64,000 nt of DNA from NCBI RefSeq assembly GCF_001905725.1, contig NZ_LIWB01000007.1, positions 186,001-250,000 on the forward strand, in the 5' to 3' direction. The notes below the pieces were generated by a model that did not search any database, was not told the origin of the DNA, and saw only the letters and a list, made by a program, of their open reading frames with translations. Below, one piece after another: positions 26,460 to 35,727 of the stretch. Position numbers and translations under genes: made by a program. Every line of letters starts with the position of its first letter. Position 1 is the first letter of the stretch. This DNA comes from Streptomyces sp. CB02400 (lineage in GTDB: Bacteria; Actinomycetota; Actinomycetes; Streptomycetales; Streptomycetaceae).

Positions 26460-28340
26460 GTGCCGTTGACTCACCAGACCGCGCAGCCCGTCCCGCCCCC
26501 GCCGCCCGCCGAGATCACCTACTCCGGCCACTACTCCGTCAACCCGCTCGGCCAGGTCGGCTTCCGCTCCCTGTGCTCCCAGCTCCCCTCCGTGCTGCGC
26601 CGCATCACCGCCATGGCGTGGCGGACCGACCGCCGGGCCGTGGTCCTGCTCCTCACCTGTCAGCTGGTCACGGGCGTGTCGGCGGCGGTGCTGCTGGCGG
26701 CCACGGCCCGGGCGATGGGCCCGCTCCTCGGTGCGGGAACGGTCGCGGACCGCCTGCGCGAGGCACTTCCGGCGCTCGTCGTCGTCGCGGCGGCGAGCGC
26801 CGTCACCCGCGCGTCGGAGGCCCTGGCCATGTACGCCGAACGGCGGATCACGCCCCGGCTGACCACGGAGACCGACTCGGCGCTGGTCGAGGCCGTCTGC
26901 CGGGTGGAGGCCGAGGCGTACGCGACGGACGGCTTCTCCGACCGCCAGGAAGCCGCCGAGATGGGCGTGATGCGCACGCACGTGATGGTCATGGACGCCC
27001 AGCGCTTCATGGCCGCGCTGATCAGGATGGTCACGGCCGGCGGTGTCCTGTCCGTGCTCAACCCCCTGATGCTGCCGCTGCTCCTGCTGGCCGTGGCCCC
27101 GGCCGGCGTGGGGGCCGTCCTCACCGCGCGCGTCGACTACGAGATCCACTACGCGAACGTCGCGGACCGCAACGTACGCGGGATGACCCGCTGGTGGGCG
27201 ACCACGCCGAAGTACGCGGACGAGGTCCGCGCCAACGGCATGACCGACTACCTCCTGTACTGGTACCGCGCCCTGTCGGAGCGGGTCGACCGGCGGTCCC
27301 TGGCCGCCGCTCCCCGGACCCTGCGCATCGCGCTGGTGTCCTCCGTCGCCAGTGGGACGTTCCTGGCCGCCACCTGGGGAATGCTCGCCTGGCTGGCCGT
27401 CACCGGGCGGATCGCGCCGGCCGTCGCCGCCACGGCCGTCGTCGCGGTCCAGACGACCCTGGCGGCGCTGTCCCAGGTCGTCGTCAACGGAGCGGCGGTG
27501 TTCCACACCAGCCTGTACCTCAGCGACATGCAGGCGTTCTTCGACGACGCCGCCGCGCGGGCGCCCCGGCGGGGCCCGGAGGCCGTCCGGGCCCCGGTGG
27601 AGGAGATCCGGCTGGACGAGGTCACGTACCGGTACCCCGGCAAGGACAAGCCCGCCGTCGACGGTGTCTCGCTGACCCTGCGGCGGGGGGAGATCCTCGC
27701 CGTCGTCGGCGTGAACGGCTCCGGCAAGAGCACCCTGACCCGGCTGATCACCGGCATCTACCTCGCGGACAAGGGCCGGATCACCTGGGACGGCACCGAC
27801 CTCGCCCACGCCGATCCGGCCACGGTGTGGGACCGCACCGGCCTGGTGCCGCAGATCTTCGCCCAGTGGCCGCTGCGGGTGCGGGAGAACGTGACGCTGG
27901 GGCAGCCGAGGAGCCTCGACGACCAGGAGGTGTGGGAGGCCGTGGACGCGGTCGGGATGCGGGAGGCCGTCGAGGACCTGCCCGCCCGCCTGGACACCCT
28001 GCTGGCCCGTGAGATCTTCGGCGGTGCCGAACTCTCCGGCGGCCAGTGGCAGCGCCTGGCCTGCTCCAGGGCCCTGTACCGCCGCCCGCCCCTGCTGATC
28101 CTGGACGAGCCCACCTCCCAGATGGACCCGCGCGGCGAACACGGCATCTTCGAGAAGATCAAGGCGATCTCCGGCGACCGCATCACCATCGTCGTCACCC
28201 ACCGTCTGGAGAACACGAGGATCGCCGACCACATCGTCGTCATGGAGCGGGGCCGGATCACCGAACAGGGCACCTACGACGACCTGGTCCACGCCGCCGG
28301 TACCTTCGCCGACCTCCTGCACCTGTCCCAGGACCGCTGA
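26460..28340 (+). CDS. ABC exporter, membrane and ATPase domains fused
   Basis: This 626-residue half-transporter has an N-terminal membrane domain with about six helices (roughly 55 to 330) and a C-terminal ATPase. Walker A is VGVNGSGKST, the signature LSGGQWQRLACSRAL, Walker B LLILDEPTSQMD, and the switch histidine is in VVTHRLENT. It should work as a homodimer exporting a peptide, lipid or small product. The start is GTG at 26460, or TTG at 26466, which has a better spacing from GGGAG. No biosynthetic genes or maturation enzymes flank it, so the cargo is open. Confidence 0.88.
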   Translation: MPLTHQTAQPVPPPPPAEITYSGHYSVNPLGQVGFRSLCSQLPSVLRRITAMAWRTDRRAVVLLLTCQLVTGVSAAVLLAATARAMGPLLGAGTVADRLREALPALVVVAAASAVTRASEALAMYAERRITPRLTTETDSALVEAVCRVEAEAYATDGFSDRQEAAEMGVMRTHVMVMDAQRFMAALIRMVTAGGVLSVLNPLMLPLLLLAVAPAGVGAVLTARVDYEIHYANVADRNVRGMTRWWATTPKYADEVRANGMTDYLLYWYRALSERVDRRSLAAAPRTLRIALVSSVASGTFLAATWGMLAWLAVTGRIAPAVAATAVVAVQTTLAALSQVVVNGAAVFHTSLYLSDMQAFFDDAAARAPRRGPEAVRAPVEEIRLDEVTYRYPGKDKPAVDGVSLTLRRGEILAVVGVNGSGKSTLTRLITGIYLADKGRITWDGTDLAHADPATVWDRTGLVPQIFAQWPLRVRENVTLGQPRSLDDQEVWEAVDAVGMREAVEDLPARLDTLLAREIFGGAELSGGQWQRLACSRALYRRPPLLILDEPTSQMDPRGEHGIFEKIKAISGDRITIVVTHRLENTRIADHIVVMERGRITEQGTYDDLVHAAGTFADLLHLSQDR

Positions 28341-28357
28341 AACCGGACGCGCACGGC

Positions 28358-29637
28358 CTACGGTGCCAGCCGGGCGGCGTGGGTCTCGAGGTGGCGCCGC
28401 TCGGGGAGGCTGGTCGTGCGGCGCGCGGCGCAGCGGTAGGCGGACCGGGCGGCATCGAGGTCACCGGCCATCTCCAGCAGATGCGCGCGGACCGCCGCCG
28501 GCCGGTGGTGGTCCGCCAGCCGCCCGTCGGCGTCCAGGGTCTCCAGCAGCTCCAGTCCCGCCCGCGGTCCCTCCACCATGGCCAGCGCGACCGCGTGGTT
28601 GAGCGTCACCATGGGGTTGGCGGGCGCCATGCGTTCGAGCAGCCGGTAGAGCGCCAGGATCTGCGGCCAGTCGGTGTCCTCCGCCCGCTCCGCCTCGTCG
28701 TGCACCGCGGCGATCGCCGCCTGGAGCTGGTACGGGCCGAGCGGTGTACGGGCCAGCGCGTCCGTGACGAGGGCGACGCCCTCGGCGATGTACTCCCGGT
28801 TCCAGCGGCTCCGGTCCTGTTCGGCGAGCGGGACCAGCGCGCCGTCGGGGCGGCTGCGGGCCGGGCGCCGGGCGTCGGTGAGCAGCATCAGCGCCAGCAG
28901 TCCGGCCACCTCCCCGTCGTCGGGCCGCAGCCGGTGGACGGCGCGGGTGAGCCGGATCGCCTCACCGGTCAGTTCGCGGCGGTGCAGGTCCGGTCCTGAG
29001 GAGCTGGTGTAGCCCTCGTTGAATATCAGGTACAGCACGTGCAGCACCGCGTCGAGCCGGTCGCCCCACTCGGGCCCGGAGCCGGTCTGTGCGCCGGTCG
29101 CCCTGATGCGCTGCTTGGCCCGGGTGATCCTCCCCCACTGCCAGAAGGGCGTGGGAGGTGCCCCCAGGCCATGGTCGCCTCGGGGATGAGGAAGGCGCGG
29201 GCGATCTGCGCCGCGGTCAGGCCGCCGACGGCACGCAGGGTGAGGGCGATCCGCGAGGCGGCGGTGAGCGCGGGATGGCAGCAGAGGAACAGCAGCGTCA
29301 GCGTGTCGTCCCGCTCGCCCGGATGGTCGTCGTCGGCGGCCGGGGCGAGCAGTTCGTCGGCCGGTACGCGCGCCGCGGCGGTCGCCTCGCGGCGCCGGCG
29401 GGCCTGCTCGCTGCGCCACTGGTCGGTCAGCCGGCGGTTCGCGACGGTGACCAGCCAGCTCCGCGGGCCGGCCGGCACTCCCTCCTCGGGCCACTGGAGG
29501 GCGGCGGCCAGCAGGGCCTCCTGCACCGCGTCCTCGCACGCGTCGAACCGCCCGTGGCCGTGGCGCCGGACGAGCACGCCGAGGACCCGCGGCCCCAGGG
29601 TCCGCAGGAGATCCTCGACGTGCGCGTCCGCCTTCAT
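28358..29637 (-). pseudogene. ECF42-type sigma factor broken by a 38-bp palindromic insert
   Basis: Two frames together encode an ECF sigma factor with a long C-terminal TPR-like extension, the ECF42 layout. Frame one runs from the ATG at 29637 through sigma-2 and sigma-4 up to IPEATMA. The expected next residues are QRITRAKQR, but a 38-base GC-rich palindromic block stands in their place, and ITRAKQRIRATGAQ resumes in another frame. That frame carries the rest of the protein (DRLDAVLHVLYLIFNEGY, then PLAEQDRSRWN) to the stop at 28358. The net 32-base gain destroys the frame. It follows a YCII gene by 10 bases, the usual operon. An intact paralogue lies at 35.7 to 36.9 kb. Confidence 0.8.
29129..29166. 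repeat. 38-bp palindromic insert inside the sigma gene
   Basis: The block begins CCTCCCCCACTGCC and ends GTGGGAGGTGCCCCCA, with CCTCCC(C)CAC and GTGGGAGG arms around an AGAAGGGC loop. It resembles small GGGGGAGGTGCCCCC-type palindromes that I recall as common between Streptomyces genes. Here it interrupts a coding sequence. Confidence 0.7.
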
Positions 29638-29647
29638 GCCGGCCCCC

Positions 29648-30007
29648 TCACATCTCCATTCCGGCCTGGTTCATGAGCGGCCGCAGTTCCACGGCGTTGT
29701 ACCGGGCGTCCGGCCAGCGCGCGGCGATCTCGGTGGCGCGTTCCAGGCTGTCGCAGTCGAAGATGCAGTAGCCGCCCAGGAACTCCTTGGCCTCCACGAA
29801 CGGTCCGTCCGTGACCGTGGGCACGCCGTCGCGCACCCGTACGGACTTCGCGTTCGTCTCGTCGGCGAGCGCCTCACCACCGACCCACTCGCCGGACGCG
29901 GTGAGCTCCTCCATCAGCGCGCCCACTTCGGCGGCCACCTCTTCCATCTCCTTGGACAGGGTCTCCCGGGTCGCGGGATTGCTGTAGATCAGCAGCATGT
30001 ACTTCAT
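29648..30007 (-). CDS. YCII-related (DGPF) domain protein, copy 1
   Basis: This 119-residue protein has the MKYMLLIYSN start and TDGPFVEAKEFLGGY core of the DGPF/YCII family, a small ferredoxin-like fold. In actinomycetes these proteins accompany ECF42 sigma factors; their biochemical role is unsettled. The broken sigma gene follows 10 bases downstream. An ECF42-type promoter (TGTAGA-N17-CGAC) lies about 70 bases upstream, overlapping the end of the MFS gene. A second YCII/sigma pair is 7 kb away. Confidence 0.92.
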   Translation of the reverse strand: MKYMLLIYSNPATRETLSKEMEEVAAEVGALMEELTASGEWVGGEALADETNAKSVRVRDGVPTVTDGPFVEAKEFLGGYCIFDCDSLERATEIAARWPDARYNAVELRPLMNQAGMEM

Positions 30008-30070
30008 CGGTGGTCACTCCTCGTCCGTTCCGGTTCACGGGCTTCGGCGTCCGGTACGGGCGCCTGCCCA

Positions 30071-31672
30071 CTAGTGGGTCGGAACAGACTCCGTGATCTC
30101 TACATCCCGCCGCTCCCGTATTTCACCACCGGGGCGTACGTGGCGGAGCAGGGCCACGACGAGGACGGCCACCACGGTCAGCAGGACGGAGCTGACACCG
30201 GCCGCGACGTGCATGCCGCCGGTGAAGGCGTCACGGGCGGAGCTCAGCAGTGCCGCTCCTGCCTGGCCGGGCAGCTGTTCCGCGGCGCTCACCGCCCCGG
30301 CGAGGGTGTCGCCGGCGGCCTCCGCCGCCGCGGGCGGGGCGGTGTCGGGGACCGCCCCCTCGATCCGGTGGCGGTAGACGGCGGTCGCCAGGCTGCCGAG
30401 GGTGGCGAGGCCGAGCGCGAAGCCGAACTGCCCGCTGGTCTCGTTCATCGAGGCCGCCGATCCGGCCTTCTCGAGCGGTGCGGAGCCGACGACGAGGTCG
30501 GTGCCCAGGACCACCGCCGGGCCGCCTCCGGTGTTCATCAGGGCGAACCCGGTCACCACGGCCGTCAGTCCGGGCCCCGGGCCGGCGTCGGCCCGGGTGA
30601 GCAGCAGCAGGCCGGCCGCCGCGACCAGCAGCCCGGTCCCGATCACGTACGCGGGACGGATCCGGCGCGCGACGACCGGGGCGAGCAGGGAGCCGACGAC
30701 CGACCCGACCATCGCGGGAAGCATGCACAGACCCGCCCGGAACGGCGTCAGCCCCTCGACCAGTTGCAGGTACTCGGTGACGAAGAGCATGGTCGCGCCG
30801 ACGAGCAGCGTGTTGAAGAACATCGTCCCCAGCGCGGTGGAGAACGCGCGGTCGGCGAAGAGCCGCAGGTCCAGCAGGGGATCGGCGAGCCGCCACTGCC
30901 GGAGCGCGAACACCACGCCGGCGGCGGCACCGGCCACGACGGCCAGCACCGGCACCGGCTGCCGGCCGGCCCTGGCCAGTTCCTTCAGCCCGTAGGCGGC
31001 CGGCAGGAGCGCGGCCAGGGAGAGCGCGACGCTCGCGGGATCCAGGCGCCCGGCCCGTGGAGCGCGGTACTCGGGCAGCAGCACCGGCCCCAGCACCAGC
31101 AGCAACGCCATCGCCGGCACGCCCAGCAGGAACACCGAGCCCCACCAGAAGTGCTCCAGCATGGCGCCGCCGACGAGCGGGCCGATCGTGGCGCCTCCGG
31201 TCAGGCACACCATCCAGATGCTGATGGCCACCGCCCGCTGCCCGGGGTCCCGGAACAGGTTGGTGATCAGGGCCATCGTCGACGGTGCCAGCGTCGCCCC
31301 GGCGATCCCGAGCAGCGCCCGGGCCGCGATCAGCGTGCCGGGACTGTCGGCGTACGCGGCCAGGACGGAGGCCGCGCCGAAGGCGACCGCGCCGGTCAGC
31401 AGCAGCCTGCGGCGGCCGATGCGGTCGCCGAGGGTGCCCGTCGTGATCAGGAATCCGGCGAGCATGAACGCGTAGATGTCCGTGATCCACAGTTGTTCGG
31501 TGCTGTCGGCCCCCAGGTCCGTGCTCAGTTTCGGCAGCGCCAGCAGCAGTACGAAGACATCGATGGAGACCAGCAGCGTGGGCAGTGCCAGCACCGCCAG
31601 CCCGGCCCACTCCCGCCGCCCGGCCCGCCCGTCGCCGACGCCGGCCGTCGCGCCCGCCCTGTCCGTACCCAT
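30071..31672 (-). CDS. MFS drug exporter, EmrB/QacA (DHA2) type
   Basis: This 533-residue membrane protein has about 14 hydrophobic helices and the features of DHA2 exporters: LALPKLSTDLGAD after helix 1, WITDIYAFMLAGFLITTGTLGDRIGRRRL covering motif A (in pieces), and GGATIGPLVGG (motif C). It exports drugs or toxic metabolites using the proton gradient. It sits between the two YCII/sigma pairs. Its own upstream region has a TGTCGA-N17-CGAC promoter with a very similar sequence to the one at its 3' end, suggesting ECF42 control of the exporter. The ATG at 31672 begins MGTDRAGA. Confidence 0.9.
   Translation of the reverse strand: MGTDRAGATAGVGDGRAGRREWAGLAVLALPTLLVSIDVFVLLLALPKLSTDLGADSTEQLWITDIYAFMLAGFLITTGTLGDRIGRRRLLLTGAVAFGAASVLAAYADSPGTLIAARALLGIAGATLAPSTMALITNLFRDPGQRAVAISIWMVCLTGGATIGPLVGGAMLEHFWWGSVFLLGVPAMALLLVLGPVLLPEYRAPRAGRLDPASVALSLAALLPAAYGLKELARAGRQPVPVLAVVAGAAAGVVFALRQWRLADPLLDLRLFADRAFSTALGTMFFNTLLVGATMLFVTEYLQLVEGLTPFRAGLCMLPAMVGSVVGSLLAPVVARRIRPAYVIGTGLLVAAAGLLLLTRADAGPGPGLTAVVTGFALMNTGGGPAVVLGTDLVVGSAPLEKAGSAASMNETSGQFGFALGLATLGSLATAVYRHRIEGAVPDTAPPAAAEAAGDTLAGAVSAAEQLPGQAGAALLSSARDAFTGGMHVAAGVSSVLLTVVAVLVVALLRHVRPGGEIRERRDVEITESVPTH
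30078..30104 (-). promoter_or_regulatory. ECF42-type promoter for YCII copy 1
   Basis: Read on the minus strand: TGTAGA (-35), 17 bases, CGAC (-10), about 70 bases before the YCII start. It has one mismatch to the known ECF42 consensus TGTCGA with CGA/TC. It overlaps the last codons of the MFS gene. Confidence 0.6.
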
Positions 31673-31757
31673 GGGACCTTCCTCCCGCCCGCCCGCCGCT
31701 CACGGGCGGCGACGGACGCTCCGGCGCCCGCCCTGTGCGGGCGCCTCTCACCGGTGG

Positions 31758-31784
31758 GTCGGAACAGCCGGACGGACTTCGACA
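31758..31784 (-). promoter_or_regulatory. ECF42-type promoter for the MFS exporter
   Basis: Read on the minus strand: TGTCGA, 17 bases, CGAC, about 86 bases before the MFS start. It fits the consensus fully. It shares GTGGGTCGGAACAG and flanking bases with the promoter at 30078, so the two appear to be duplicates. Confidence 0.65.
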
Positions 31785-31873
31785 TCCGCCGCGCACGCCG
31801 TCGTGACGCCCGCAGGTGAGTGGCGGGGCGATGGCGGTTACCCGGCACGGGTGGCCGAGGAAGGGAGCGAGCC

Positions 31874-32524
31874 GTGCGATTCCAAAGCCGGGCGCATGCC
31901 GGACAGGAGCTGGCCGTCAGGATGCTGGAGTGGGCGAGCAGCGGTGATCTCGCGAATGTGACCGTGCTGGCGCTGCCGCGCGGTGGCGTTCCGGTCGGGG
32001 CGGAGATCGCCCGGGCGATGCAGGTGCCCCTGGACGTCCTGGTGGTCCGCAAGATCGGGGTTCCCGGATCTCCCGGGGTGAGTGTCGGGGCGATCGCCGG
32101 GGACGATCCCCCGGTCTTCGACCGTACGGGGCTGAGGGCCATGGACCTCTCGGAGGACAAGCTCGGCGCCGAGGTGGCCCGGGCGCGGGTCGAGCTGCAC
32201 CGGCGGGAGGGCGTCTACCGGGGCGGGCGTCCCGCCCCGGACATCAGCGGTCACAGCATCGTGGTCGTGGACGACGGGCTGGTCACGGGGGTCACCGCCC
32301 GCGCGGCGCTGCGGCACCTCCGGCGCGGCGGTCCGCTACGGCTGACGCTGGCGGTGCCGGTGTGCGGTCACGAGACCGCCACGGCGCTGCGGGACGAGGC
32401 CGACGACGTGGTCTCCCTGTACCAGCCGCAGCGGCTGCGGTCGGTCGGCGAGTGGTACGAGGACTTCCACCAGGTCACCGACCAGGAGGTACTGGACGCC
32501 CTGCGGGAACTGCACCCGGCCTAG
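31874..32524 (+). CDS. Phosphoribosyltransferase-like protein
   Basis: This 216-residue protein has the type I PRTase fold with the PRPP-binding motif SIVVVDDGLVTGVTARAAL and an early LALPRGGVPVGAEIARAM loop. It belongs to the group often found as free-standing or dienelactone-hydrolase-linked PRTases of unknown substrate. The GTG at 31874 has GGGAG 7 bases before it. Its 3' end overlaps the convergent LysR gene by 50 bases, an unusual overlap for this DNA. Confidence 0.85.
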   Translation: MRFQSRAHAGQELAVRMLEWASSGDLANVTVLALPRGGVPVGAEIARAMQVPLDVLVVRKIGVPGSPGVSVGAIAGDDPPVFDRTGLRAMDLSEDKLGAEVARARVELHRREGVYRGGRPAPDISGHSIVVVDDGLVTGVTARAALRHLRRGGPLRLTLAVPVCGHETATALRDEADDVVSLYQPQRLRSVGEWYEDFHQVTDQEVLDALRELHPA

Positions 32525-33431
32525 GCACTTCCTGGCCGACGGTGGCCAGCAGGTTCGCGACCAGTGGGTTCGGGTCGTCGCTCCGCCAGGCGACGGCGAC
32601 GTGGGTGCGGGCGGTGCCGGGGGTGACGGCGCGGAAGGCGACGCCCTTGAGGCGGATGCGGCGGATGCTCGCCGGGGCCAGGGAGACACCGAGACCGGTC
32701 TCCACCAGGGCGCACACGGTCTGCCACTCCACCGCGTGCTGGGCGATCCGGGGGGTGAAGCCCGCCTCGGCGCACAGGCCGGTGATCCGGTCATAAAGCC
32801 GCGGGCCGACTTCGCGGGGCAGGAGCACGAACGGCGAGTCCGCCAACTGGTCCAGACGCACGGTGCGTCGGGCGGCGAGCGGATGGGCCGCCGGCAGGAC
32901 GGCGACGAACGGCTCGGTCAGGATGGTCCGGAAGCCGATCTCCGTCTCCCCGTCGGGGGGTTCGCGCAGCAGGCCGATGTCGATGGTGCCCTCGCGCAGG
33001 GCGGCGATCTGGGGCGCGGTGGTCATCTCGTGGATGTCCAGGCGCACGTCGGGGAACCGCTGCCGGAAGGTGCGCAGCAGGCCGGGCAGGACGGTCAGGG
33101 CGAGGGAGGCGGCGAAGCCGATCCGCAGGCGGCCCGCCCGGCCGCTTCCGGCGGCGCGGGCGGCGGACAGGCCGTCCGTGAGGTCGGCCAGGGCCCGTCG
33201 TACGGCGGGGAGCAGTTCGCGGCCGGCCGGGGTGAGGGTGACGCGTCCCGGTTCCCGGTGGAACAGCGGATGTCCGACCTTCTCCTCCAGGCGGCGGATC
33301 TGCTGGCTCAGCGGTGGCTGGGCGATGCCCAGCCGGGTGGCCGCGCGGCCGAAGTGCAGTTCCTCGGCGAGTACGACGAAGGCGTGCAGCTGCGGCAGCG
33401 GGAGTTCGGGGCGAAGCGCGGGACGCGTCAT
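32475..33431 (-). CDS. LysR-family transcriptional regulator
   Basis: This 318-residue regulator has the LysR helix-turn-helix at residues 14 to 60 (FVVLAEELHFGRAATRLGIA, then QPPLSQQIRRLEEKVG) and a C-terminal two-lobed effector domain. It is divergent from the RidA gene with 72 bases between, where the ATACGTCTAATAC region may hold a T-N11-A box. It probably controls the divergent RidA gene. The 3' end overlaps the PRTase gene on the other strand. Confidence 0.9.
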   Translation of the reverse strand: MTRPALRPELPLPQLHAFVVLAEELHFGRAATRLGIAQPPLSQQIRRLEEKVGHPLFHREPGRVTLTPAGRELLPAVRRALADLTDGLSAARAAGSGRAGRLRIGFAASLALTVLPGLLRTFRQRFPDVRLDIHEMTTAPQIAALREGTIDIGLLREPPDGETEIGFRTILTEPFVAVLPAAHPLAARRTVRLDQLADSPFVLLPREVGPRLYDRITGLCAEAGFTPRIAQHAVEWQTVCALVETGLGVSLAPASIRRIRLKGVAFRAVTPGTARTHVAVAWRSDDPNPLVANLLATVGQEVPRPGAVPAGRPVPPGR

Positions 33432-33503
33432 ACGCCCAGAGATATCAGGTCATGCCTCTGCTGGTATTAGACGTATCGGTGCTGGTCACATAGCGTCCCG
33501 CGT

Positions 33504-33893
33504 ATGACAGAGCGACGTGCGGTCCTCAGCGGCTCGACGTTCGAGGAGCAGATCGGCTACGCCCGCGCCGTGGTCCACGGCGACTGGGTGCACGTGTCCG
33601 GGACGACCGGCTTCGACTACACCACCATGACGATCTCCGACGACGTGGTGGAGCAGGCCGAGCAGTGTCTGCGCAACATCGGGGCCGCGCTGGCCGAGGC
33701 GGGGTGCTCCTTCGCCGACGTGGTGCGGGTGCGCTACATCCTGCCCGACCGGGACGACTTCGAGCCCTGCTGGCCGGTCCTGCGCCGCTGTTTCGGCGAC
33801 GTCAGGCCGGCCGCCACGATGCTCATGTGCGGTCTGGCCGATCCGCGTATGAAGATCGAGATCGAGGTGTACGCGCAGCGGCCGGCCCGGTGA
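33504..33893 (+). CDS. RidA (YjgF/YER057c/UK114) family protein
   Basis: This 129-residue protein has the RidA fold, with the conserved DWVHVSGTTGFD, then VRVRYILPDRDDFEPCWPVLRRCFGD and the closing KIEIEVYAQR. RidA proteins deaminate reactive enamine/imine intermediates, or in subfamilies have other small-molecule roles. The arginine expected in the RidA active site for true 2-aminoacrylate deaminase is not obvious here, so it may belong to a sister subfamily. It is divergent from the LysR gene. Confidence 0.85.
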   Translation: MTERRAVLSGSTFEEQIGYARAVVHGDWVHVSGTTGFDYTTMTISDDVVEQAEQCLRNIGAALAEAGCSFADVVRVRYILPDRDDFEPCWPVLRRCFGDVRPAATMLMCGLADPRMKIEIEVYAQRPAR

Positions 33894-33917
33894 CGGCCGG
33901 TCCGGCATCCCCGGTGT

Positions 33918-34715
33918 TCAGCTCTCGGCCGGGGTGAGCACGACGAAGTCCGCGTCGAAGGGGTCGAGGCAGACGGCCAGGCGGCCGACGCCTTCCGCGT
34001 CCTCCGGGCCCATCTGCACGCTTCCGCCGTTCTCGGTGACCTCGGCCACTGCGGCGTCGCAGTCGGTGACGTTGAAGACCGGGTGCCAGTACGGCCGCCC
34101 GCCCGCCAGGGCGAGGTCCTCCTTGCGGACCTCCATGAGGCCGCCGTGCATCCGCTCCTCGGGCAGTCCGGCCGGGGTGATCAGGGTGTAGGTGCCCTCG
34201 CCGCCCGGCATCTCCATGTCGCTGAACCGCCAGCCGAGGACACCGCCGTAGAACTCCTTCGCGGCCGCCGCGTCGCTGGTGTACAGCTCGGTCCAGGACA
34301 GTGAGCCCGGCTGGTCCACCAGGTCGACGCCCTTGCTCTCCCCCGGCTGCCAGACGGCGAACTGGCCGCCCAGCGGGTCGCTGTACTGTGCCATCCGGCC
34401 CCATTGTTCGAGGTCCATCGGCGGCACCCGCACGGTGCCGCCGGCGCGCTCCACCGCCTGGGTCGTGGCGTCCGCGTCGGCGACGGTGTAGTAGATCATC
34501 CAGGCCGGGCGGGCGCCCTCCTCGGTGAGCTTGCCGAGCCCGGCGACCATCTTGCCGTCCTTGCGGAACATCCCGCCTTCCATGTCCTCCCCGTCCCCCA
34601 TGGGCTCGTAGTCCCAGCCGAGGACCGCGCCGTAGAAGGCCGCGGCGGCCCGGACGTCGGGGGACCCGAGGTCGAGCATGCAGGGGGAGCCGGGGGCGAA
34701 GTCAGTGGTGATCAC
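33918..34715 (-). CDS. Two-module VOC (glyoxalase-like) family protein
   Basis: This 265-residue protein is a pair of VOC modules (about 8 to 125 and 138 to 262), each with the AAAFYGAVLGW or AKEFYGGVLGW helix and a closing DPLGGQFAVWQP or DPFDADFVVLTP strand. It resembles CFP32-like Streptomyces proteins of unknown function. The GTG at 34715 has AAAGGA 7 bases before it, so the long frame upstream, which runs into the pseudogene region, is not used. Confidence 0.88.
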   Translation of the reverse strand: MITTDFAPGSPCMLDLGSPDVRAAAAFYGAVLGWDYEPMGDGEDMEGGMFRKDGKMVAGLGKLTEEGARPAWMIYYTVADADATTQAVERAGGTVRVPPMDLEQWGRMAQYSDPLGGQFAVWQPGESKGVDLVDQPGSLSWTELYTSDAAAAKEFYGGVLGWRFSDMEMPGGEGTYTLITPAGLPEERMHGGLMEVRKEDLALAGGRPYWHPVFNVTDCDAAVAEVTENGGSVQMGPEDAEGVGRLAVCLDPFDADFVVLTPAES

Positions 34716-34783
34716 CGCGATGTCCTTTCGCTGAATCCCATTTGTCCTCAGCGTGCCACCGGGCACTGACACTCGCCCTTCGG

Positions 34784-35146
34784 CTACTCCTTCTCCGCCG
34801 CCTCGCGCTTCGTGAACGGCAGCACGAGCCGGGAGGGGTGTGCGGCGTCGCGGTAGATCTTGTGGGTGACGGGGCGGCCGACCGGCAGGTGGAAGGCGTC
34901 CGGCGGCAGCAGCGCGTTGTGCGCGTCGGCGAGCGGTTCGTCGTCGGAGAGTTCCGCGACCAGTCTGTGGCCGGGCAGGAACGTCGCCGCGAACGGGTAG
35001 ACGCGCAGCACGTACTCCTCGATCTTCCCCGGTTCGACCGGCACCGCGCGGGTGTGCGGGTGGCGGGGGTCGCCCTCGGTGGTGCGTTCCTCGTCGAGCT
35101 CGCGGTGCGAGGCCTTGAGGTAGGCGGTGGTGACGGGCTGCCGCTT
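34784..35146 (-). pseudogene. C-terminal remnant of a CocE/NonD-family hydrolase
   Basis: About 120 codons read VTTAYLKASHRELDEERTT, then VEPGKIEEYVLRVYPFAATF and HLPVGRPVTHKIYRDAAHPS, to a stop at 34784. This is the end of the X-Pro dipeptidyl-peptidase-type C-terminal domain of CocE/NonD hydrolases. The catalytic alpha/beta part is absent: upstream, the sequence switches to a metallo-beta-lactamase fragment in another frame. It is therefore a 3' fragment left by a deletion. Confidence 0.65.
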
Positions 35147-35525
35147 GCCAGCCCGGGAAGCCGTTGGCCGCCCCGTGGACCTGGACGGCGTCGCCGGTGA
35201 ACACCGAGCGCTGGCCGTCGACGACATAGGCGACCGATCCGGGTGTGCGGCCCGGGACGGAGTGCACCGAGACGGTGACGTCGCCGCCGGGGGAGAGCGT
35301 CTCGCCGCCCCTGACCAGCAGGGTGGGCTCCATCTCGCCGGAGATGACGGCGTTCGCGGCCGCCGTCGCCTTCGCCTCGCCCTCGGGGTCGCCCAGGTAC
35401 CGGCCCCGGCCCGCGAGGTACTCCTCCACATGGGCCCGCCGTGAGCGGAGCATCGGTGCGTCGGCCTCGTGGATGACCACCTGTGCGCGCCGGCCGGTGA
35501 GTTCCCACAGGGCGTGCCGCTGGTC
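35147..35525 (-). pseudogene. Internal remnant of a metallo-beta-lactamase-fold hydrolase
   Basis: About 125 codons encode ALWELTGRRAQVVIHEADAP, a helix block AHVEEYLAGRGRYLGDP, then VSVHSVPGRTPGSVAYVVDG and FTGDAVQVHGAANGFPGW. The TPGS-V/FTGD pattern is the second half of the MBL fold. The HxHxDH metal site should come before ALWELTG but is missing, so the 5' end is gone. At about 35147 the sequence passes, out of frame, into the CocE fragment. Confidence 0.65.
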
Positions 35526-35727
35526 CCGCAACTCGGTCCGGGGCGTCCTCGGCGCGGTCACGGAGGCGGAGACGGTCGTCACCGCCGTAGGGGACGTGCC
35601 CGGCACCGGAGGGCGCCGTACCGGTCGACGCGCGGCCTCGTACGCCACGGCTTCCCGCTTTCCGGGCCGGGGATCGGCATGGTCCCGAACCCCCGGCTGA
35701 GTGGTCAGGGCTTCGCCGTTCGGCGTC

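Noticed and set aside
31558..31565. A further CATCGATG core inside the MFS exporter gene
   Set aside because: It lies deep in coding sequence with no arms matching GTAA or TTAC, so it is taken as chance.
33918..35648. A 576-codon frame joining the MBL fragment to the VOC protein
   Set aside because: The middle has no family resemblance in that frame, the VOC gene has its own GTG and ribosome site, and the MBL part switches frame into a CocE fragment.
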